From: Myroides phaeus
GTDB taxonomy: Bacteria > Bacteroidota > Bacteroidia > Flavobacteriales > Flavobacteriaceae
Reading direction: 5' to 3'
Assembly (NCBI RefSeq): GCF_009799805.1
Contig: NZ_CP047050.1
Location: 3,043,674-3,107,673 of the forward strand
Length of the DNA: 64,000 bases
Shown here: positions 19,047 to 26,175 of the stretch, piece after piece
How positions within the stretch are numbered: position 1 is the stretch's first letter
How the letters are laid out: every line of letters begins with the position of its first letter
The notes under the pieces: model-generated
Told to the model about the DNA's origin: nothing
Database searches by the model: none
What the model saw: only the letters and a program-made list of their open reading frames with translations
Program-made: the position numbers and the translations under genes

Positions 19047-19942
19047 AATATTGATTTTTCAATGTTTACATATGTATCAAGTATAATGATATTTCCTTTT
19101 TTAAAAGTTGTCCCTTCCACTGCCTGTAAAATTAATTTCACATTACTAATTTGATTTCCCCCTTCTTTTTCAGGTATAGTTAATCCAAAATAAAAAGAAG
19201 CAGAAAACTCTCTTGACAATGGTCTGAAGCTCCCATTTTCCTTCACTGCAAAAGGCACTAAAGCATCTGCAAATGCATTATTTAAAACAACAGCTGTGTC
19301 AACTCTAACTTCACTTCTAAAATTTATTAAATGCGCTCTATAAGACTGGTTTGTATCTCCAAGCGTATTCTCTATATTAAGCATATTACCTTCATCTTCA
19401 ATTTTTCCTCTTAAGTAAAAAGCAATCAAATAATTTCCAGGTCGCAACATCAAATCTTTTAAACCATCTGCTCTATCATAAAGAAGTACATCACCATAAG
19501 TATTATCAAAATCAAATTCTTTTAAAGGAATTTCTATTTCGTACCGTGGTTCTTCTTCTGGTCTTTGCCACGTACTATTCTGTACTTTAATTACCGCATT
19601 TTCAATAGAACTTCCTCTATTTACAATAGCACTCCACATACCATTTTTAAACATATAAACTCCAGGAATTATAACTTTACTATTATTGTAAACTAACATT
19701 CCTTCTGCTGGATTCTTAATTGGTTCTTCTTTGTTTAATACGTCTTCTATTTCCACTACAGGTAATACAAATCCTTTTGCTTTATCACCTTGCACAATAC
19801 TTTCGTCAATTGTAGACATATCCAAAATAACAGCAGGCGAAACTACTCCATGATGATTAGTGGCTGTTTGAGCAATTAATGTATTTATACTAATCAACAT
19901 TAACACTGATGCTATACTATATTTTAAAATATTTGTTTTCAT
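19043..19942 (-). CDS. VGIGT-like secreted protein with C-terminal beta-rich domain, 299 aa
   Basis: Unknown function. Signal peptide (SINTLIAQ end), then a diverged copy of the shared module: the VGIGT motif is replaced by ATNHHGVVSPAVILDM, but AKGFVLPVVEI, GMLVYNN and PGVYMFKNGMW are kept. The C-terminal ~180 residues contain RPGNYLIAFYLRG and end GNIIILDTYVNI, again a beta-sandwich-like pattern similar to its neighbours. It follows the 19948 gene after 5 bp and overlaps the next by 4 bp. Second gene of the operon. Confidence 0.83.
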   Translation of the reverse strand: MKTNILKYSIASVLMLISINTLIAQTATNHHGVVSPAVILDMSTIDESIVQGDKAKGFVLPVVEIEDVLNKEEPIKNPAEGMLVYNNSKVIIPGVYMFKNGMWSAIVNRGSSIENAVIKVQNSTWQRPEEEPRYEIEIPLKEFDFDNTYGDVLLYDRADGLKDLMLRPGNYLIAFYLRGKIEDEGNMLNIENTLGDTNQSYRAHLINFRSEVRVDTAVVLNNAFADALVPFAVKENGSFRPLSREFSASFYFGLTIPEKEGGNQISNVKLILQAVEGTTFKKGNIIILDTYVNIEKSIL

Positions 19943-19947
19943 TCCTC

Positions 19948-20814
19948 CTATTTTAATTTTGTTATTTTCAAGTATGAATTTTTTGCTACTAATCGATACT
20001 TAGCTGTATAATAAGTACTGTTTGATGCTTTTCCTACTCCTAAACTAAAATTATGTAACACCTCTTTTCCCTTATCTTTTTTTAAGTCCATTATATTCGA
20101 AAAAACTACTAAATGTTCTTCTCCTTCAGGAGAAAAAGTAGAGCGTTCTACTCTATAAGTTGCTGCTATTCTCTGATTAAGAGAAGTAACATAATTCTCA
20201 TTAAAATTTGTGAAATATGCCATATTATAATAAGTCCTATTAGCTTCTTTTGGCGCTATAAAAACAGCGAAAAACTCAATCAAATAGACTCCTGAAGAAA
20301 ATCCTAATTGAATCTCATTAGACTTCCCAGCATCTAAAACAGATAAACTACTAATATGCCCATCATTCAATATTTTAAATAAAAAATCATTTTGATTCAG
20401 TAGATACATTTGTCCATTTTCTGTTACAGGTATTTCAAATGAGCTTGCTGTTTTATCTACTAATTCAAACCCTATAATCGCTGTTTTAGGCAATCTATCA
20501 AAGTTTGCCAGTTGCTCCCAAGCTCCTTTTTCTCCATTTAGTTTATTATTCCAAAAAGACAACGTACTTTCTTCTTTATCATGTACATCAATAACTACAA
20601 GTCCATCTGGCATATCCTTTTGTTCACCAACAATTGGATTATTTTCATACCTGTTCTTTATATCCACACGCGGTAATAAAACCCCTTTATCTTTTACATC
20701 AAACTCAGCTGTAGCATTTGCACTAACTCCCCTTTTATTAACCCCTATTTGACTATATCCAGTGGTAGCTATTAAAGCTAAACACGTTACTAAAAAAAAT
20801 CTACCTATTCTCAT
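19948..20814 (-). CDS. VGIGT-like secreted protein with C-terminal beta-rich domain, first gene of operon, 288 aa
   Basis: Unknown function. I start it at the ATG at 20814, which gives a clean signal peptide (MRIGRFFLVTCLALIATTGY, then SQ). The longest frame would put 20 extra residues in front of it. The module reads QIGVNKRGVSANATAEFDV, DKGVLLPRVDI and a diverged LVV stretch. The C-terminal domain has SSGVYLIEFFAVFI and ends AKYRLVAKNSYLKITKL, resembling the C-terminal parts of the next two genes. The three are probably paralogues that arose by duplication. Confidence 0.82.
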   Translation of the reverse strand: MRIGRFFLVTCLALIATTGYSQIGVNKRGVSANATAEFDVKDKGVLLPRVDIKNRYENNPIVGEQKDMPDGLVVIDVHDKEESTLSFWNNKLNGEKGAWEQLANFDRLPKTAIIGFELVDKTASSFEIPVTENGQMYLLNQNDFLFKILNDGHISSLSVLDAGKSNEIQLGFSSGVYLIEFFAVFIAPKEANRTYYNMAYFTNFNENYVTSLNQRIAATYRVERSTFSPEGEEHLVVFSNIMDLKKDKGKEVLHNFSLGVGKASNSTYYTAKYRLVAKNSYLKITKLK

Positions 20815-21189
20815 AACCTTTGCCTTGTATATCATTAACAATATAATTTTATCTGTTTTTAAACAAAACAACATTGTTTTTTAACCCATTTAATAAAGAT
20901 AATTTATTACTTTAAATTAATTCACTTTTTGCGAATCTATTTTTAACCTTTTTTTAAAAAAATTAAACTTATCAAACATTTTTTATGTTCTATTACCTAT
21001 TTACAAAAACCGTGACAAAACATGATGCTCAATATTAAAATTCTCTAATATTGTAATACAAAAACCTCAAAAGCACGTATAAACAACACAAAAACAAACA
21101 CTTAATGCTTTATTTTTATTTAAAAAAAATAACTGATATTTTTTTACGCATTACATATATTTGCCTCAATTCTATTTTTTTTATACAAA
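20815..21189. other. Non-coding gap upstream of the collagen-like operon
   Basis: About 375 bp of very AT-rich DNA between the start of the 20814 gene and the terminator of the next operon. It should hold the promoter of the four-gene operon, but I could not find a clean TAnnTTTG box facing left. A TATATTTG on the plus strand near 21157 faces away from it and has no gene to serve. Confidence 0.5.
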
Positions 21190-21222
21190 AAAAGCCGGCT
21201 TACATCAGTAAACCGGCTTCAC
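21190..21222 (-). terminator. Intrinsic terminator of the 34.8-21.2 kb operon
   Basis: On the minus strand AAGCCGGTTTAC / GTAAGCCGGCTT (one G-U pair) with a 4-base loop, then seven T. It lies 9 bp after the stop of the OmpA gene. Confidence 0.88.
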
Positions 21223-21230
21223 TCAATATG

Positions 21231-23201
21231 TTAAAAAGAAGACTGATCCATTTTAACAATTATAAACTCACTTCGCCTATTCGCTTGGTGTTCTTCTTTC
21301 GTACAAGGAACGTTGTTTGCACATTGGTTTACCAACTGCGTTTCTCCATATCCCTTTGCACTTATTCTTGTTTCTTCAATACCTTGACTTATCATCCAAG
21401 CCCTTGTAGATTGTGCTCTGCGTTCAGACAACTTCATGTTGTAAGCATCGTTTCCTCTGCTGTCTGTATGCGCTCTAACATCTATCGTAATCTGTGGATA
21501 TAACTTCAATACCTCAACTACTTTTGCCAACTCAACAGCTGCATCTGGTCTAATAGAATGCTTGTCAAAATCAAAATAAATAGGATCTAATTTTAACTTA
21601 GCAAACAAGTCGTCATCCATCCCTATTTTCTCTTCCACAGGGTCTAATCCAATATTAACTTCTTTAGACACATTAAACTCTTTCCCTAACAAAGTCGAAA
21701 CCTCAGCGGTAAGGAAGTCATCAGCACTTGCTTTTAATCTAAATTTGCGATTACACTCCACTGCTTCTGTCGCAAAATGTCCTTCTTCATCCGTAGTAAT
21801 TACTCCCAATTCTTTGTAATTTGCATCAAATAATACAACTGTCGCGTTAACAATTGGCAACTTAGTACTGTTGTCAAAAACAACTCCTTCTATCTTTTGT
21901 ATGCAATCAACTACTTGAAAAAAGTAAATATCATCATTACCTACACCCCCTTCTCGGTTAGAACTAACAAATCCCTTGCGGTTCTTATCATTGATAAAAA
22001 AGGCAAAATCATCTGAAGAACTATTGATAGGTGCACCTACGCTCACTACTTTTCCAAATGTACCATCCACATTGATTTTTGCCATATAGACATCTAAACC
22101 ACCTAAACCAGGGCGACCATCTGATGAGAAATACAAATAGTTGTCTTTAGAAATAAAAGGAAACGTCTCTCGGCCTTCCGTGTTAATGCGATTACCCACA
22201 TTTTCTGGTGTTCCAAAAGAAGCATCTTCATAGATTGCTACCCTATAAATATCAGACTCCCCTATTGTTCCTGTTCGATCAGAAGCAAAGTATAACCACT
22301 TTTCATCAGGAGACAAAGCTGGGTGAGCTGTATTAAAATCATCTGAATTAAAAGGCAATTCAACCGCTTCATTCCACTGTCCGCTTTCATTCAAAGTAGC
22401 CTTGTACAACTTCAATAAAATGGCGTAATCACTGTTGTAAACCTTTTTATTCTTTTTAAAATTGTTACGCGTGAAGTACATCGTTTTGCCATCTTTTGTA
22501 AAAATAGCAGAAGCCTCATTTACCTTTGTTTTTGCCGACTTATCAAACAACTCGGGTTCACTAAAACTACCATCTGAAGCAATAGTGGACATATACAAAC
22601 TTGTAACTGCCTCGTTAGTCCATTTGTGAATCTTTCCACCATGTTCTGTTTCACGGGCAGACGTAAATACCAATTTATCCCCTAAAATAGCAGCCCCATA
22701 ATCTGAATACTCACTATTAATAGGCAAAGACTCCAAGTCGTAACGCTGAATCATAGCGTTGATTTCATCCAGATAGGTATCTTTCTTTTCTTCAAACAAA
22801 ATACCTCTACTATCGCTTTTTTCAAGCTTTGCAAACAAGCCTAAATACTCATCTGCCTTTTCGTAATTCTCAACTCCTCTCAACGTCTGAGCGTAGCGAT
22901 AATACGATTCGGAAGGCAGTTTAGCATCCTCTTGCTTTGCCAGGGTAAACAACTCCTCATACCACTTATGAGCTGTTTTTAAATCTCCCTTAAAGTAATA
23001 GGCCTCTGCCAACTTAGATAAGGTATTGATACTCTTATATCCCTTATCCACAATTTTCTCGTAGATTTCAATCGCATTGACATATTCATAGTGGTCAAAA
23101 CTCTTATCTGCTTTCTTCTCTTTAACACCTTGAGCAAAACCACCCATGGTAACCAAAAACACAGAGGCAATTGAAAAAAACCTAATCACATTCTTTTTCA
23201 T
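21231..23201 (-). CDS. PorE-like OmpA family protein (TPR, PD40 propeller, CRD-like, OmpA domains)
   Basis: Predicted outer-membrane/peptidoglycan linker. Domain order over 656 residues: signal peptide ending GGFAQ; TPR-like helices (about 30-150); PD40/WD40-like propeller blades with HPALSPDEKWLYFASDR and FPFISKDNYLYFSSDG (160-415); a carboxypeptidase-regulatory-like domain from EGVVFDNSTKLPIVNATV (435-520); and an OmpA peptidoglycan-binding domain with YFDFDKHSIRPDA and AHTDSRGNDAYN..LSERRA (540-650). This is the PorE architecture of the T9SS, but PorE is a lipoprotein and no lipobox cysteine is seen here. It is last in the operon, 16 bp after porP/sprF, which fits a role in fixing a type B T9SS substrate to the cell wall. 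Confidence 0.92.
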   Translation of the reverse strand: MKKNVIRFFSIASVFLVTMGGFAQGVKEKKADKSFDHYEYVNAIEIYEKIVDKGYKSINTLSKLAEAYYFKGDLKTAHKWYEELFTLAKQEDAKLPSESYYRYAQTLRGVENYEKADEYLGLFAKLEKSDSRGILFEEKKDTYLDEINAMIQRYDLESLPINSEYSDYGAAILGDKLVFTSARETEHGGKIHKWTNEAVTSLYMSTIASDGSFSEPELFDKSAKTKVNEASAIFTKDGKTMYFTRNNFKKNKKVYNSDYAILLKLYKATLNESGQWNEAVELPFNSDDFNTAHPALSPDEKWLYFASDRTGTIGESDIYRVAIYEDASFGTPENVGNRINTEGRETFPFISKDNYLYFSSDGRPGLGGLDVYMAKINVDGTFGKVVSVGAPINSSSDDFAFFINDKNRKGFVSSNREGGVGNDDIYFFQVVDCIQKIEGVVFDNSTKLPIVNATVVLFDANYKELGVITTDEEGHFATEAVECNRKFRLKASADDFLTAEVSTLLGKEFNVSKEVNIGLDPVEEKIGMDDDLFAKLKLDPIYFDFDKHSIRPDAAVELAKVVEVLKLYPQITIDVRAHTDSRGNDAYNMKLSERRAQSTRAWMISQGIEETRISAKGYGETQLVNQCANNVPCTKEEHQANRRSEFIIVKMDQSSF

Positions 23202-23217
23202 ATCACATCGTTTAGTA

Positions 23218-24162
23218 TTAGAAGAATCTCGGTGTATTCAATTTTGTCTTGTGATTAAAAATATCAAACTTCAAGAAAAACTCGTGTGAACCAGAATTGT
23301 AATTAGCCAACTTAGTAGTATCAGCATCGTAAGAATAACCAATCATTAAGTTTGGATTAACTTGAAACCCGACCAAACCACTCACTGAAGCATCCCATCG
23401 GTAAGCAGCTCCCACAGTAAACTTGTCTATAAACAAGAAATTAGCTGTTAAGTCCACTTGCAATGGCGCTCCCGATACAGCCTTTGCTAAAAAAGCAGGC
23501 TTAAACTTCAAGCTTGGATTTAACTCAAACACATACCCTCCCATTACATAGAAGTGTGCTTTCTGACTCATCACGGTAATCTCATTATCGTCATAGCGAT
23601 CAGTTGTCAAGAAATTAGGCACAGACAATCCCACATACGCTTTGTCAGAATACAAGTACAAACCAGCCCCAACATTCGGGTTAAATTTATTCTTGATATT
23701 GTTTGCCAACTCCGCAGCAGAAGGATCATAAGCGTGTAGTTTATCGTACTCCACATCAAGTAAATTAGCAGTAGCTTTCACACCAAATGCCAATTTAAAA
23801 TCGCGGTTTACGTCTATAGTGTATGACATGTCTAACGAGATATTATTCTCTGTCATCACCCCTAATTTATCATTGGTAAACGTACCTCCAATTCCCAATT
23901 TAGAATCGCCTATCGGACTATGAGCAGATAGATGAGCTGTTTTAGGAGCCCCATCCAGTCCTACCCATTGTGCGCGATAATGTCCAAAAAGAGAAAGCGC
24001 CCCTGTAGACCCCGCATAAGCAGGGTTTACGTTAGAGGGATTGTACATATACTGAGTATATTGAGGATCTTGTTGACCAAAAGTTTGTTGGGCTGTAGCT
24101 AAACATACCAAGCACAAGCCCACTTTTTTTAGTATTGAATTGTAATTCATCTGTCTTTTCAT
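23218..24162 (-). CDS. PorP/SprF family type IX secretion system membrane protein
   Basis: Outer-membrane beta-barrel protein of the PorP/SprF family, which in Flavobacterium is needed to secrete or anchor one partner protein with a type B sorting domain. Signature: signal peptide ending FGQ, then QDPQYTQYMYNPSNVNPAYAG, GHYRAQWVGLDGAPKT and SPIGDSKLGIGG, followed by repeating beta strands to the C-terminus. Its ATG overlaps the stop of the preceding type B substrate gene by one base (TAATG), a strong sign of translational coupling and partnership. 314 residues is normal. An internal ATG four codons on is also possible. Confidence 0.95.
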   Translation of the reverse strand: MKRQMNYNSILKKVGLCLVCLATAQQTFGQQDPQYTQYMYNPSNVNPAYAGSTGALSLFGHYRAQWVGLDGAPKTAHLSAHSPIGDSKLGIGGTFTNDKLGVMTENNISLDMSYTIDVNRDFKLAFGVKATANLLDVEYDKLHAYDPSAAELANNIKNKFNPNVGAGLYLYSDKAYVGLSVPNFLTTDRYDDNEITVMSQKAHFYVMGGYVFELNPSLKFKPAFLAKAVSGAPLQVDLTANFLFIDKFTVGAAYRWDASVSGLVGFQVNPNLMIGYSYDADTTKLANYNSGSHEFFLKFDIFNHKTKLNTPRFF

Positions 24163-25418
24163 TAATTAGATTCTAAGTGTAGGTATCCTGTTTTTTTAAT
24201 TCTACGAGAAGCCCCTGTAGATTTATCCGGATACTCATACGTTACCACAAAGTAATAAGTACCCGATGGCAACTTCTCATTTTTATTCATTGTTACCCTA
24301 CCCTCAGAATAGCCTTTAAAGACATTTCCATTACTGTTATAATTCGTTGTTTCGTAAACTTTAACTCCCCAACGATTATATATTTCCACGCGGTTATCTG
24401 GATATTTGTTCAAGTTATCAATGCGGAAAAACTCATTGTGTCCTGTACCATTTACAGATACAAAGTTGTATATCACAACCTCGCCATCCAACATCCAATC
24501 CGTCTTAACAGTAGCTAAGGTAAAGTACCCCACATCTTCTACTGCAATAGGTGTTGTAACTGTTTGATTAGCCTCATCCACAATTCCTCCTTCATCTACC
24601 CACATCTTATCCTTTTCGTTCCAGCGAACAATGCGTAGGTTTTTATCTGCTTCTAACAACAATTCAGCCGGTGTAGTACGCTTGTCATAACTCAAAGTAA
24701 CAATCGCATTCTCTTGCTTATTGTCCCTCTTTTTTATAATCCAGTACTCCATATTATCCACTAATTGAATAACCCCTGCCTTTTTTGTACGTTCATCAAA
24801 AAATGGCTTATCCTTGTAAATATACTCTGCAGAGAATATATCTTTATTTGACTTAACCATTGACGTTCCCGCTGGGCGATACATTCCTTGGTCGCCAATA
24901 GGAAAAGTAAAATCGCTTTTACCCTCCTTTTCAACAGCTCCTTCCAGGTGACTCTTATCCGATGGATTAGCAGCTTCTGCTTTATCTAAAAAAGTAACGG
25001 CTCCTTTGTTTTTATCAACCTTTCCAATACCATTTAAAAAATCAGCCTTACCCGCCACAATCATATTGTTTTGAATATCAAAAGCCATCTTCTCTGTAGC
25101 ATTGTCTAGCACTAAATCGTTAAACTTAGTCAGGCTATCACCCACTATTACCTGTGTAGTCTTACCCATCAGAATAGTTTTCCCTTCTGGTGTAATCCCC
25201 TTATAATCAAAACTCCCTTCATTAGTCAGGTGTTTATGCACCATAAAAGTTCCGTTATTTTTAAAATCCGCTTTAGCCTTATTTTCAAAATCATAATGCG
25301 TAGAAAGCAGTGAGCCAGCCTTTACATATAGCTGCCCTTTATTCACTGTTTGCGCCATCGTACCTAACGGAGTAAGAGATAGAACTACTAAGAGTGTGTT
25401 ATAATTAATTTTCATCAT
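24162..25418 (-). CDS. Secreted protein with type B T9SS (gliding-motility-associated) C-terminal domain, 418 aa
   Basis: Surface protein exported by the type IX system. Signal peptide, then a repetitive beta region with many GK/TFxxxKxLTNEGSFDY-like strands (residues 30-300), and a C-terminal type B sorting domain of the CHU_C/gliding-motility type: VSVNGTGHNEFFRI, YPDNRVEIYNRWGVKVYE and LPSGTYYFVVTY. The next gene, overlapping by one base, is its likely PorP/SprF partner. The arrangement recalls the sprB operon of Flavobacterium, but this protein is short and not an SprB orthologue. Probably the anchor of the surface structure encoded by the operon; this is inference. Confidence 0.92.
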   Translation of the reverse strand: MMKINYNTLLVVLSLTPLGTMAQTVNKGQLYVKAGSLLSTHYDFENKAKADFKNNGTFMVHKHLTNEGSFDYKGITPEGKTILMGKTTQVIVGDSLTKFNDLVLDNATEKMAFDIQNNMIVAGKADFLNGIGKVDKNKGAVTFLDKAEAANPSDKSHLEGAVEKEGKSDFTFPIGDQGMYRPAGTSMVKSNKDIFSAEYIYKDKPFFDERTKKAGVIQLVDNMEYWIIKKRDNKQENAIVTLSYDKRTTPAELLLEADKNLRIVRWNEKDKMWVDEGGIVDEANQTVTTPIAVEDVGYFTLATVKTDWMLDGEVVIYNFVSVNGTGHNEFFRIDNLNKYPDNRVEIYNRWGVKVYETTNYNSNGNVFKGYSEGRVTMNKNEKLPSGTYYFVVTYEYPDKSTGASRRIKKTGYLHLESN

Positions 25419-25437
25419 GTCGCTCTTTTATAGTTCA

Positions 25438-26076
25438 CTATTTTACTACAAACACGATGTTCATAATTGAATAAGCACTCCCCGTACCAATAACTTTATA
25501 CTTCATTAAACCCTTCTCATCAATTACGATTTCATCAAATGTTGTCTTATCGTAATCAGTTACATAATAGTACAAATCCGTTGCGTTTGGGAAATGAGGA
25601 ATACCACCTTTATCTGCCATAGGAGCACCTGTACTTCCTACAGCATTCCCTTTTAAACCAAACTGCTTTGTGTACTCAGCATATAAGTCTTTCTCTTCTA
25701 GTTTATCAGCCGTTACTGTTGACGTATCAAAAACAATAGAAGGCATATAGAAAAATTTCACAGCCTTATTATCTGTTGTTACCATTTGTTGCCACTTCGT
25801 ACCATCGTTATAATAAAACCCAGGCACTACATCATTAACTTTACTGGTATTATAAACAGTCATACCTGCTACGTGTTCGTTTAAAGGTGTAGCGTCTGTT
25901 GTTTTTTCTAATGCTAAACGAGGTAATAAAAGACCTTTATTTGTAGCATCTAACTCTAAAACTGCATTTGCATTAACATCTGGAGTATTATTAGCTCCCG
26001 CCACTCCAATTTTAGTTTGTGCAAATCCTAAAGTCGTTAGTAAAGTAAATGCAAATCCTAAATATATTTTTTTCAT
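25438..26076 (-). CDS. VGIGT-module secreted protein, 212 aa
   Basis: Unknown function. Signal peptide (MKKIYLGFAFTLLTTLGFAQ), then the shared module with TKIGVAGANN, VLELDATNKGLLLPRLAL, GMTVYN and PGFYYNDGTKWQQM. The C-terminal ~100 residues (IVFDTSTVTADKLEEKDLY to IMNIVFVVK) are a small beta-rich domain with no recognised family. It lies 19 bp before the type B substrate gene and 99 bp after the 26176 gene, all on one strand. It is the smallest member of the module family here. Confidence 0.87.
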   Translation of the reverse strand: MKKIYLGFAFTLLTTLGFAQTKIGVAGANNTPDVNANAVLELDATNKGLLLPRLALEKTTDATPLNEHVAGMTVYNTSKVNDVVPGFYYNDGTKWQQMVTTDNKAVKFFYMPSIVFDTSTVTADKLEEKDLYAEYTKQFGLKGNAVGSTGAPMADKGGIPHFPNATDLYYYVTDYDKTTFDEIVIDEKGLMKYKVIGTGSAYSIMNIVFVVK

Positions 26077-26100
26077 AATGTCATTTTGAGTTTAAGTGTA

Positions 26101-26130
26101 AGGAAGTACAAGTGGTGAGTTGTACTTCCT
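26101..26130. promoter_or_regulatory. Hairpin between two genes of the large operon
   Basis: Perfect 11-bp arms AGGAAGTACAA and TTGTACTTCCT around an 8-base loop, in the 99-bp gap between the 28401-26176 and 26076-25438 genes. The T run is on the plus-strand side, so it is not a good terminator for the operon transcript. It could stabilise or mark a processing point in the mRNA, or mark the end of an antisense transcript. Confidence 0.6.
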
Positions 26131-26175
26131 TTTTTTAATTATCTTGTTGTTTTGAGTTTGAAGTTGTCACTAAGG

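Noticed and set aside
26101..26130. Hairpin considered as a terminator within the large operon
   Set aside because: On the operon strand the stem is followed by ACACTT rather than a T run.
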